Assembly: GCF_003131205.1 (NCBI RefSeq)
Contig: NZ_QFFY01000004.1
Coordinates: 248,001-312,000 of the forward strand
From: Occallatibacter savannae
GTDB taxonomy: Bacteria > Acidobacteriota > Terriglobia > Terriglobales > Acidobacteriaceae
Direction: 5' to 3'
DNA length: 64,000 nt
The notes beneath the pieces were generated by a model. It did not search any database and had not been told where the DNA came from. It was given only the letters and a program-made list of their open reading frames with translations. The position numbers and the translations under genes are program-made. Numbering within the stretch: the first letter of the stretch is position 1; every line of letters starts with the position of its first letter. Positions 46,003 to 53,477 of this stretch are shown here, in pieces.

Positions 46003-46626
46003 TCAGTTCTCTGCGGCGACCGCCGCAACCGCATTCGTATCGGTCTCCGCCGCGGCAGCAGCGCTCGCCACCACCACTGGCTGTTCAGCCGCTGCAGGCT
46101 TCTGTTCGCCGAACAACTGCGCCGTCTCTTCGTTCCGCTGGCCAATCAGTTCCACCGTGTCGCCCACTCGCACCATCTCGTAGAACTCTTCAAGATCCTT
46201 CCGCGCCATCCGGATGCACCCATGCGAAGCGGCTTTGCCAATCGACTTCGGTTCGTTCGTTCCATGGATCCCGTAGCCCTTCACGCTCAGCCCCATCCAC
46301 CGCGTCCCCACCGGATTCCCCGGCCCCGGCTGAACAACCTTGCCCTCGTGCTGGTAAACCGGATTCTTCACGCGGCGCTGGATCGCGAACGTACCCACCG
46401 GGCTCGGCTTCGACGGCTTGCCGACCGCCACCGTGTAAACCTTCTTCATCGCGCCGTCTTCCACCAGCGCCAGCTTCCGATCCTCCAGGCTCACCACGAT
46501 CGTTCTCTTCACCTGCGCCGGAGTGTCCTGCGTCGCCGTCGTTGCTGTCTGCCCCATCGCGTTGATCCCCATCAGCATTGCCGCGCTTACCGCCACCGCC
46601 CACTTGCACAGTCCGTTCGCTTTCAT
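46003..46626 (-). CDS. L,D-transpeptidase (YkuD domain)
   Basis: 207 aa exported enzyme with a signal peptide (about 1-25). The YkuD catalytic region is complete: H121 (IHGTN), then SHGCIRM with H135, G136 and nucleophile C137. These enzymes cross-link peptidoglycan or attach proteins to it. A repeated Ala-rich tail (about 170-207) follows the domain. The ATG at 46626 follows GGGGGA; an earlier one at 46638 is possible. It is the first gene of a three-gene unit with the small membrane protein and SPFH protein, suggesting an envelope role. Confidence 0.9.
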   Translation of the reverse strand: MKANGLCKWAVAVSAAMLMGINAMGQTATTATQDTPAQVKRTIVVSLEDRKLALVEDGAMKKVYTVAVGKPSKPSPVGTFAIQRRVKNPVYQHEGKVVQPGPGNPVGTRWMGLSVKGYGIHGTNEPKSIGKAASHGCIRMARKDLEEFYEMVRVGDTVELIGQRNEETAQLFGEQKPAAAEQPVVVASAAAAAETDTNAVAAVAAEN

Positions 46627-47006
46627 CGCGTCCCCCATCCGGCCCTTAATCTCTCAATGCACAGGGAGATTGCAGCCCCCGTGCCAACCGGTTCTGCTCT
46701 GAAAACAATGGAGTTAGTTCGGGATCGAAGAGCGAAACGCGTGTTCCCAGCAACACGCCTGTGTCACCGTTGACACATCATCGCTGCAGGGGGGAGCCAC
46801 GCCCCGAAGGGGCAGCTGGGTAGCCGAGTGATTGGAAACCGCAGTGGCGAAGGAAGCGCCACCATGTGGGTGCCCCATTCTAACCGCCTTCTGTCGGCGG
46901 TTAGGGTGGGAGACGAAAAAGCCCCTCGCGGAATCGGAACGGCCTTGCCTTTGAAAACGGGAGCCCCATCCACACGAACAGACTTTGCCCAAGTACTCAG
47001 CCTGTT
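46627..47006. other. 380 base intergenic region with four hairpin-forming inverted repeats
   Basis: It lies between divergent ldt and hyuA genes. Inverted repeats: 46760-46777 (TGTGTCA/TGACACA, perfect 7 bp, 4 base loop), 46801-46813 (GCCCC/GGGGC, 3 base loop), 46844-46862 (GTGGCG/CGCCAC, 7 base loop) and the long REP-like stem 46874-46910. Promoters for both genes are expected here, but no convincing -35/-10 pair was found; a TTGACA occurs at 46770-46775. Short open frames on both strands here lack coding character. Confidence 0.6.
46874..46910. repeat. REP-like hairpin (GTGCCCCATT class), intergenic copy
   Basis: A 15 bp stem (46874-46888 with 46896-46910) around a 7 base loop. The inner 9 bp are perfect (CTAACCGCC/GGCGGTTAG); the outer part has two G-U pairs in RNA and closes with CCC/GGG. 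The preceding bases GGGTGCCCCATT are shared with other hairpins in this window, at 48791 and 53432. Confidence 0.7.
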
Positions 47007-49031
47007 ATGTTGGCTCCAGTGATCCCGCACCTCTCCATCGCCATCGACACCGGCGGCACCTTCACCGACTGTGTCTACCGCAACCGCGGCCGCATCGAGG
47101 TTCTCAAGCTTCCCTCAACCCCCGACGACCCCAGCCGCGCCATCCTCGAAGCTGTTCGACGTGTCTGCGAACTCGTGCCCGCCCGCCGCGTCGAAGTTCG
47201 CCACGGCACAACCGTAGCGACCAACGCGCTGCTCGAACGCAAAGGCGCCCGCGTCGCATTCGTCACCACCGCCGGCTTTGAAGACACCCTCGCCATCGCG
47301 CGTCAGGCCCGGCCCAACCTCTACGACTGGAACCAGCACCGCCCCGCGCCCATCACCAGCCTCACCTTCGGAGTCCCTGAACGCATCGCTCCCGACGGCT
47401 CCGTCCTCCTCGCCCCATCGAAGTCGGCACTCGCTAACCTGCGTGGCGCGATCAACGACAGCGAAGCCGAATCAATCGCCGTCTCTCTCCTCTTCTCCTT
47501 CGCAAACTCCGCGCACGAACAAGCCGTAGCGGAAGCACTGGCGTCCCTGCGCCTCCCCATCTCGCTCTCCCACCAGATCCTCCCCGAGTTTCGCGAATAT
47601 GAACGCGGCTCCACCGTCGCGCTCAATGCCTATCTTGCCCCGCGCATGCAGAGCTACATCCGCGCTCTCGAACGCGGCCTGGAGAAACGCAGCGCTGCAC
47701 TCAGCATCATGCAGTCCTCCGGCGGCATCCTCTCCGCCGCATCTGCCGCTCGCGAGCCCGTCCGCACAATACTTTCCGGCCCCGCCGGCGGCGTCATCGG
47801 CGCGCTCAGCGTTGCGCGCATCGCAGGCATCGATCGCATCCTCACCTTCGACATGGGCGGCACATCGACCGACGTTGCCCTACTCGATGCGAACCGCGAA
47901 CCGCCCACCACCAGTGAAGGCCAGGTGGAGGGACTCCCCGTTAGCATCCCCATGCTCGACATTCACACCGCCGGTGCGGGCGGCGGTTCGCTCGCATGGA
48001 TGGACTCGGCTGGTGCTTTGCACGCTGGTCCGCAGTCGGCAGGGGCAGATCCCGGGCCCGCATGTTACGGCCGCGGCGAACGCGCCACAGTTACAGATGC
48101 AAATCTCGTCCTCGGCCGCCTGCATCCCGATTACTTCCTCGGCGGAGCAATGCGCCTCGACGAAGCTCGCGCGCATAAAGCGCTCTCCGCCATTCCGCAT
48201 CGATCGTTCGCCAGCCTCGAGCACTTCGCGGAGGGAATCATCCGCGTTGCCAATGCACGCATGGAATCGGCACTTCGACGCGTCTCTGTCGAACGCGGCT
48301 TTGATCCACGCACGTTCACCCTGCTTGCATTTGGCGGCGCCGGCCCGCTCCACGCCTGCGCACTCGCCGAATCGCTTGGCATCCGCCGCGTTCTTATTCC
48401 CGCTGCGCCTGGTGCGCTCTCTGCCCTCGGCATTCTAGACGCCGATCTCCGCCGCGAGTTCTCGCGCACCGTGATGCTCGCACCTGCTTCGCCGCAAATA
48501 AGCGAAGTCTTCCCCGCGCTCGAAGCCGAAGCCCGCGCGGCGTTTGCATCTGAATCTGCCCGCCCGATCCTCAAGCGCTCTGCCGATCTCCGCTACCACG
48601 GCCAGGGCTACGAACTGCGCATCGACTGGTCAGCTGATGCCTTCTCTCGTTTTCACAAATTGCACGAGCAGACCTACGGCTATTCCGACGCCGCGCGATC
48701 CGTCGAGATCGTCACCCTCCGCGTCCAGGCCATCGCCCGCTCACCAAAGCCGCATGTTCCCCAAGCGAAGAAGGGTAGTGAGAGCTGTGCCCCATTCATC
48801 GCACAGTCTCATCGTGCGATGAGTGGGAATACTCATCGCATCTTCGAGAACGGCCGCTGGCGCAAAGCCGCGCTCTACGATCGCGCTCAGCTCGCGCCCG
48901 GCAATCGTCTCACCGGTCCCGCGGTCATCGCCGAACTCAGCGCAACCACATATCTGCCGACCGGCTGGGAAGCCTCAATCGACGCACAGAGCAATCTCAT
49001 CCTCACACCGAATGCAAGGTCCCGCCAATGA
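47007..49031 (+). CDS. hyuA: Hydantoinase/5-oxoprolinase family protein, subunit A
   Basis: 674 aa ATP-dependent amidohydrolase subunit (HyuA). These enzymes, with subunit B, open hydantoin or 5-oxoproline rings, or carboxylate acetone-type substrates; the exact substrate is unknown. Seen are DTGGTFTDCVY (phosphate-binding), RHGTTVATNALLERKGARVAFVTTAGFEDTL, LSGPAGGVIGA, FDMGGTSTDVAL and AGGGSLAW..AGADPGPACYGRG. Residues about 594-611 (CAPFIAQSHRAMSGNTH) are encoded by a REP-like hairpin repeat that continues the reading frame. The start MLAPVIPHLSIAIDTGG is weakly supported by its ribosome site. Subunit B follows with an ATGA overlap. Confidence 0.9.
   Translation: MLAPVIPHLSIAIDTGGTFTDCVYRNRGRIEVLKLPSTPDDPSRAILEAVRRVCELVPARRVEVRHGTTVATNALLERKGARVAFVTTAGFEDTLAIARQARPNLYDWNQHRPAPITSLTFGVPERIAPDGSVLLAPSKSALANLRGAINDSEAESIAVSLLFSFANSAHEQAVAEALASLRLPISLSHQILPEFREYERGSTVALNAYLAPRMQSYIRALERGLEKRSAALSIMQSSGGILSAASAAREPVRTILSGPAGGVIGALSVARIAGIDRILTFDMGGTSTDVALLDANREPPTTSEGQVEGLPVSIPMLDIHTAGAGGGSLAWMDSAGALHAGPQSAGADPGPACYGRGERATVTDANLVLGRLHPDYFLGGAMRLDEARAHKALSAIPHRSFASLEHFAEGIIRVANARMESALRRVSVERGFDPRTFTLLAFGGAGPLHACALAESLGIRRVLIPAAPGALSALGILDADLRREFSRTVMLAPASPQISEVFPALEAEARAAFASESARPILKRSADLRYHGQGYELRIDWSADAFSRFHKLHEQTYGYSDAARSVEIVTLRVQAIARSPKPHVPQAKKGSESCAPFIAQSHRAMSGNTHRIFENGRWRKAALYDRAQLAPGNRLTGPAVIAELSATTYLPTGWEASIDAQSNLILTPNARSRQ
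48791..48827. repeat. REP-like hairpin (GTGCCCCATT class) inside hyuA
   Basis: A 14 bp stem (48791-48804 CCCATTCATCGCAC with 48814-48827 GTGCGATGAGTGGG, one G-U position) around a 9 base loop; total length 37 bases, the same as the 46874-46910 element. The head GTGCCCCATTC is the same too. The element is in frame and free of stop codons in hyuA. Confidence 0.75.
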
Positions 49032-50614
49032 CAACCAACCGCCAACTCGATCCCGCCGAAATCGCCGTCATTGGCCACGCGCTCCACTCTGTCGCAGTCG
49101 AGATGGGCGCGGCCCTCCGCCGCACCTCTTTCTCGCCGAACATCAAAGAACGCCGCGACTACTCGTCCGCCATCTTTTCCGCAGAGGGCTACCTCATCGC
49201 AATGGGCGACGACATGCCCGTGCATCTCGGCTCCATGCCGATGTCCGTTGCCGCGGCGCTCGCCGATCTGCGCCTCATGCCCGGCGACGTCGCACTGCTC
49301 AACGACCCTTACCGCGGGGGAACGCACCTGCCCGACATCACCATGGTCGCTCCGGTCTTCATCCCCGGCCGCAGGCGTGCAGCTTTCTACGTCGCCAACC
49401 GCGCGCATCACGCTGACGTCGGCGGCATGTATCCCGGCTCCATGGGGCCGTGCCGCGAAATCGCACAGGAGGGCATCCGCATCCCGCCAGTCAAGCTGAT
49501 GAACTCCGGCAAAATGGACACTCAGCTTCTCGCCACCATCCTCGCCAACGTGCGCACACCACGCGAGCGCGAAGGCGATCTCACCGCGCAGCTGGGCGCA
49601 TGCCGCATCGGTGCGACGCGCATGCTCGAACTCGTCGACCGCTTCACGCATCCGCGTCTGGTCGCAGCAGTCGCCGCCATGCTCTCCGGTTCTGAACGCC
49701 TCATGCAGAACGTCCTCGCATCGCTTCCCGCCGGCGAGTGGTCTGCCGAAGATTTCCTCGATGACGATGGAGTCATACCGGACCCGATCGCGATCCGCGT
49801 CAAAATCGCCACCGACCCCAAACGCCGCCGCGCCACAGTCGACTTCGCCGGCACAGACCCGCAGGTTCCCGGCTCCATCAACGCCGTCTACGCCATTACA
49901 TGGTCCGCTGTCTTCTACGTATTCCGCTGCCTGCTTCCCGCAGAGGCAATCGCAACCGCGGCACTGATGCGTCCCGTCAACGTACTCGCGCCTGAAGGCT
50001 CCATCGTTAACGCGCGTCCGCCCGCCGCAGTAGCCGGAGGCAATGTCGAAACCTCGCAGCGCATCGTCGACACCCTCATGCGCGCGCTGGCCCCGGCGAT
50101 CCCCGATCGCATCCCCGCCGCAAGCTCCGGCACCATGAACAACCTCACCATCGGCGGCATCGATCCCAGATCCGGCCAGCCCTTCACCTACTATGAAACC
50201 ATCGCCGGCGGACTCGGTGCCTCTCCGCAATCTGCCGGCGCAAGCGGCCATCATGCACACATGACCAACTCACTCAACACGCCCGTTGAAGCGCTCGAGT
50301 ACGCGTATCCATTCCGCATGATCCGCTATGGCATTCGCCCCAACTCCGGTGGGGCAGGGAAGCACCGCGGCGGCGACGGCCTCATCCGCGAGATCGAACT
50401 TCTCGGCGACGCGCAGGTCACGCTCCTCGCCGATCGCCGCGCAACCTCACCCTGGGGACTCAACGGCGGCGCTCCCGGCGAAAAAGGAAAAACTCTGATT
50501 GTCAGGAGCGGCGAAGATGAAAATCTCCCCGGCAAATGCACCCGCGAACTCAAACGCGGCACACGCATCCGCATCGAATCCCCCGGCGGCGGCGCCTGGA
50601 AAACTAAAAGCTAA
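49028..50614 (+). CDS. hyuB: Hydantoinase/5-oxoprolinase family protein, subunit B
   Basis: 528 aa. Typical HyuB stretches include RRTSFSPNIKERRDYSSAIF, GDDMPVHLGSMPMSV, LLNDPYRGGTHLPDITMVAPVF, ANRAHHADVGGMYPGSMG and the C-terminal PFRMIRYGIRPNSGGAGKHRGGDGLIREIE. The His/Asp residues in these motifs are the expected metal site. It works with HyuA as a two-subunit enzyme, and the 4 base overlap ensures coupled translation. The stop codon lies within a CTAAAAG tandem repeat. Confidence 0.93.
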   Translation: MTTNRQLDPAEIAVIGHALHSVAVEMGAALRRTSFSPNIKERRDYSSAIFSAEGYLIAMGDDMPVHLGSMPMSVAAALADLRLMPGDVALLNDPYRGGTHLPDITMVAPVFIPGRRRAAFYVANRAHHADVGGMYPGSMGPCREIAQEGIRIPPVKLMNSGKMDTQLLATILANVRTPREREGDLTAQLGACRIGATRMLELVDRFTHPRLVAAVAAMLSGSERLMQNVLASLPAGEWSAEDFLDDDGVIPDPIAIRVKIATDPKRRRATVDFAGTDPQVPGSINAVYAITWSAVFYVFRCLLPAEAIATAALMRPVNVLAPEGSIVNARPPAAVAGGNVETSQRIVDTLMRALAPAIPDRIPAASSGTMNNLTIGGIDPRSGQPFTYYETIAGGLGASPQSAGASGHHAHMTNSLNTPVEALEYAYPFRMIRYGIRPNSGGAGKHRGGDGLIREIELLGDAQVTLLADRRATSPWGLNGGAPGEKGKTLIVRSGEDENLPGKCTRELKRGTRIRIESPGGGAWKTKS

Positions 50615-50624
50615 AAGCTAAGTC
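50604..50624. repeat. Heptamer tandem repeat (CTAAAAG)
   Basis: CTAAAAG at 50604-50610 and 50611-50617, followed by the partial unit CTAAGTC. It includes the hyuB stop codon and fills much of the 16 base gap to the convergent gene. Confidence 0.6.
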
Positions 50625-50630
50625 TCTCTC

Positions 50631-51734
50631 TCAGAACTGCCCCTTCGCACCCGGCGTCAGCTTCTTCAGAATGAACTCCTGCACCACCGTGTTCACCATG
50701 CGCTCGCCCGTGCTCAGCGCGAATCCAGTGAACACCAGGCTCGGTCCGCGGTTCGACTCCGGATAGTACGCATTCGATATCGCGCCCGAAATCAAATCGC
50801 CGCCCATGCTCGAAAAGTTGATTTCGTTCTTGCCGTTGTCTCCGCGGCAAATGAACGGAGCAGAGAGCGCATGCATCAGTCGCGACCTCGTCGACCCAGT
50901 CCCCTGATAGAAGTACCTCGGATCTTGATGCAGCAGCGAAGGCAAAATCGCTCCGCCGAACATGATGTCCGTTACTCCATCGCCGTACGCCTGCCCGAAT
51001 CTCTCGCCATATCCGATCGCGCCCTGCCGGTAGTTTGGCGTATCGCCCGCCTGGTTCATTCCAGCGAGCGTGGCCGCGCCCACAATGCTGATCGGGTCGG
51101 TCGCCGCTTTGTACGCCATCTGAAACTTCAGCTTGGTCGTCAGAGGCACCGCGTGTGCCGAGTCATACACGACATAGAAGTTCGGAATCACTCCCAGCAC
51201 GCGCTGCTGTTCCTCCAGCCTCACCTGCTGCGTCGCAATCTGTTCCGTCGACGAATACACCGTGACCGACGAGACACCCGCGTCAAACTTCAACTTGATA
51301 TTCGTCACGCCGAAGAACTGCCCTGAGGCCAGCGTAATCGGATCAGAACTCCAGCTCTGAAATCCATTGGCCGACACAGTCACGCGGTAAGGTCCGCCCG
51401 GCTTCAATCCTTCGAACTGGAAAAATCCGGAGTCGTTCGCAGTCTGCGTGTGATGAGACGGCGCGTCAGGCCCTTCCAGCACGATCGTCGCTCCCGGAAT
51501 CAAATCTCCGTTCGCGTCTGTCACGGTGCCATTCACTTCAGCAGGACTTGCATCGGGAGCAGCAGAATCTGCCGCACTCAACGTCGAAGTCGACACCACA
51601 CCCTGACCAGCATCTGCCGGCCCTGTGACCCGGTCCTGCCCTTTGGCAGAGACGACAATAAACGCGGATAGAACCGCGGCAACAAAGACAAAATGATGGC
51701 GCATCCAATTCACCCACGGGGGAAATTGGCGCAT
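50631..51734 (-). CDS. Exported protein with carboxypeptidase-regulatory-like domain
   Basis: 367 aa with a signal peptide (hydrophobic core about 12-28). Residues about 70-150 form a transthyretin-like beta sandwich (AEVNGTVTDANGDLIPGATIVLEGP, GFFQFEGLKPGGPYRVTVSANGFQ, given as pieces), common in exported and TonB-linked proteins. The C-terminal 200 residues have short hydrophobic patches (TDIMFGGAILPSLLHQDPRYFYQGTGS) with no recognised family. Possibly outer-membrane associated. Start uncertain: ATG at 51734 (used here) or 51704. Confidence 0.72.
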   Translation of the reverse strand: MRQFPPWVNWMRHHFVFVAAVLSAFIVVSAKGQDRVTGPADAGQGVVSTSTLSAADSAAPDASPAEVNGTVTDANGDLIPGATIVLEGPDAPSHHTQTANDSGFFQFEGLKPGGPYRVTVSANGFQSWSSDPITLASGQFFGVTNIKLKFDAGVSSVTVYSSTEQIATQQVRLEEQQRVLGVIPNFYVVYDSAHAVPLTTKLKFQMAYKAATDPISIVGAATLAGMNQAGDTPNYRQGAIGYGERFGQAYGDGVTDIMFGGAILPSLLHQDPRYFYQGTGSTRSRLMHALSAPFICRGDNGKNEINFSSMGGDLISGAISNAYYPESNRGPSLVFTGFALSTGERMVNTVVQEFILKKLTPGAKGQF

Positions 51735-51780
51735 CCGTCCATCCCAATCTTGACCAGGATGAACAGACACACCTGAGGGT

Positions 51781-51809
51781 GCATCCGCCACTCGCGCGGC
51801 GGCGGATGC
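51781..51809. repeat. Perfect 9 bp inverted repeat upstream of the regulatory-like-domain gene
   Basis: GCATCCGCC (51781-51789) pairs with GGCGGATGC (51801-51809) over an 11 base loop. A second small hairpin follows at 51819-51835 (AAGGAG/CTCCTT). On the minus strand they lie after pspA and before the next gene. There is no T run, so neither is a standard terminator. Confidence 0.5.
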
Positions 51810-51912
51810 GTCAACTCAAAGGAGGTAATCTCCTTGGCATTTAGACGTAGTTTGCCATGGATGGATGCAGAAAGTTGATCCCCGCCGCGCCGTCGCCTGC
51901 TACTTTCGTCAC

Positions 51913-52575
51913 CTAGGCCGCGCCTTTACGGCTCTTAAGTTCCTTCAGCATCAACTCGATTTTGTCTTCGTTCTCCAGTGCGCGGAACCTGTCCTCGAGT
52001 GACTCCGGCGTCAGCACTTCTGTTGCTGCGGCATTCTCGGCAGCCGTCACATGCACCTTGCTCTTCATGCGTCCGATCGTGTTTTCCTGCTCGTTGCCCA
52101 CCACATGCTGCGCCTTCGCGGCTCGGCCTACAACCTTTGCTCTGCGATGCTCTGCAATCAGCATCTCGCAGTGCGCGCGCGTCTCGGCCAGTTTCTGCTC
52201 CAGCTTGCGCAGAGCCTGGCGCAGATTGTCAGCCTCGTGCTTCTGGTCTTCCGCTTGCGAACTGAAGCCCACCGCAAGCTGTTCCTGGCTCAGCGCTCGT
52301 TCCAGCGCAGCGCGCGCAAGGTCATCCTGACTCTTCTCCACAGCAAGCTCTGCCTTGCGATGCCACTCCGCGGCCTGCTGCTCGTGTTCCGTCTTCTTCT
52401 TCTCCAGCAGATGCTGATCTGCAATCGCAATCGCCACCTGCGTCTTCACCTGCATAAGCTGGTTCTCCATATCAAGGACAACCTGTTTCAACATCCGCTC
52501 CGGATCCTCGGCCTTTTCGACAAGGTCATTCAGATTCGCTTTCAGCAGCGTGCTCACTCTTTCCAGTAACGACAT
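51913..52575 (-). CDS. pspA: PspA/IM30 (Vipp1) family membrane-stress protein
   Basis: 220 aa, almost wholly alpha-helical coiled coil. MSLLERVSTLLKANLNDLVEKAEDPERMLKQ is the amphipathic N-terminal helix and first conserved segment of the family, followed by long Gln/Glu/Ala/Lys-rich helices. PspA proteins bind stressed inner membranes, are related to ESCRT-III, and form rods and rings. The gene sits beside a flotillin and an NfeD-like protein, a combination also seen in Bacillus membrane-stress operons. It is probably cotranscribed with the DUF2059 gene 46 bases upstream. Confidence 0.92.
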   Translation of the reverse strand: MSLLERVSTLLKANLNDLVEKAEDPERMLKQVVLDMENQLMQVKTQVAIAIADQHLLEKKKTEHEQQAAEWHRKAELAVEKSQDDLARAALERALSQEQLAVGFSSQAEDQKHEADNLRQALRKLEQKLAETRAHCEMLIAEHRRAKVVGRAAKAQHVVGNEQENTIGRMKSKVHVTAAENAAATEVLTPESLEDRFRALENEDKIELMLKELKSRKGAA

Positions 52576-52621
52576 ATCTCCTCCTCGCTCTGAATCTTTG
52601 TCTTGCTCGATCTCACTCGCA

Positions 52622-53278
52622 CTACTTCGGCGTTGTCTTCGCCGGACCCGCTTTTGCCGCGGGCTTTGCGGCTGGTTTCGTCTGCGGCGCCACCTCCGCC
52701 ACCTCGCGCATCATCTCTCGCATCATGGTCTGGCTTCTCTGGCCCACCTTGCCCATCACCATTGGCATGTACTCCTGTGCGATCACCGGCTGCGCATCCA
52801 GCAGATGCTGTCCCGCCGGCGAACCGTAAAACGCAATCAGCCCTTCCACATCGTCCTTGCTCAGATGCTTCTGGTAGATCGTGGTCATGTCCGCCAGCAT
52901 CTCGTCAGCGGGATACAAATCCATCGACTTCGATACGTATTTGTTGATCACCTGCTGCATCTTCTCGCGCTTCTCTGGTGTCAGATTCGATCCCGCCGGA
53001 AGCTCAGCCTCACTCTGTTTCATCGCCGAGTGAACCTGCTGCTGCACCATGCCGGAAACCATCGACTTCATCGATTGCATCTGCTGCTTGATCCGCATCA
53101 CGTCAAACAGCTTCGCCACCTGCTCCGGCGATGCCTGGTTCTCCGGCGCTATCACGGGCGCCGGTTTCTCCTGCTGCATCGATCCGTCCGCGCCCACCGC
53201 AATCGCCTGCGCACCCATACTCACCGGAACGGCTGCGAACGCCACTGCCATCAACAACACAATCTTCTTCACCTTCAT
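52622..53278 (-). CDS. DUF2059-type exported protein
   Basis: 218 aa with a signal peptide (about 1-23). Residues about 50-195 match the look of DUF2059: AKLFDVMRIKQQMQSM, then MTTIYQKHLSKDDVEGLIAFYGSPAGQHLLDAQPVI, whose FYxSPxGQ core is characteristic. The C-terminus is a Lys/Ala/Pro tail. The function of the family is unknown. It is between pspA and the flotillin gene on the same strand. Confidence 0.8.
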   Translation of the reverse strand: MKVKKIVLLMAVAFAAVPVSMGAQAIAVGADGSMQQEKPAPVIAPENQASPEQVAKLFDVMRIKQQMQSMKSMVSGMVQQQVHSAMKQSEAELPAGSNLTPEKREKMQQVINKYVSKSMDLYPADEMLADMTTIYQKHLSKDDVEGLIAFYGSPAGQHLLDAQPVIAQEYMPMVMGKVGQRSQTMMREMMREVAEVAPQTKPAAKPAAKAGPAKTTPK

Positions 53279-53310
53279 CTCACTCCTCTCCCTCTCTCGC
53301 TACCTCGCGC

Positions 53311-53460
53311 CGGGTGCCCCAGGCCTCGCTCCTGCGCTCTGGGATCCACCGCGCCCACATTTCGATCACCGGGTCCCCCAGGTCCCTCGCATTTGGGGAC
53401 CGGGGATCTTCACCCAACCACTCTCGGGTGCCCCAGGTCTCGATTCTGAGACCTGGGATA
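53311..53460. repeat. Cluster of three REP-like GGGTGCCCCAGG hairpins
   Basis: Within the 199 base gap between the DUF2059 and flotillin genes. Copy 3 (53426-53460) is the clearest: CCCAGGTCTC at 53432-53441 pairs perfectly with GAGACCTGGG at 53448-53457. Copy 2 (about 53370-53410) has GGTCCC/GGGACC with extra flanking pairs. Copy 1 (53312-53345) has the same head GGGTGCCCCAGG but a weak stem. They share the head of the elements at 46874 and 48791. Confidence 0.7.
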
Positions 53461-53477
53461 CGACGGAACCTCCCGGC

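Noticed and set aside
44225..46183. Plus-strand open frame of 652 codons across the lipoprotein leader and SPFH gene
   Set aside because: Translation is Arg/His/Leu-rich and low-complexity, typical of antisense frames; the minus-strand SPFH and lipoprotein genes have clear domains.
46714..46992. Minus-strand 92-codon open frame upstream of the transpeptidase gene
   Set aside because: It runs through the REP-like hairpins of the intergenic region, so it probably only reflects the repeat; no ribosome site is seen.
48887..50260. Minus-strand open frame of 457 codons opposite hyuB
   Set aside because: hyuB motifs on the plus strand are unambiguous; the antisense translation is Gly/Asp/Arg-rich without any fold.
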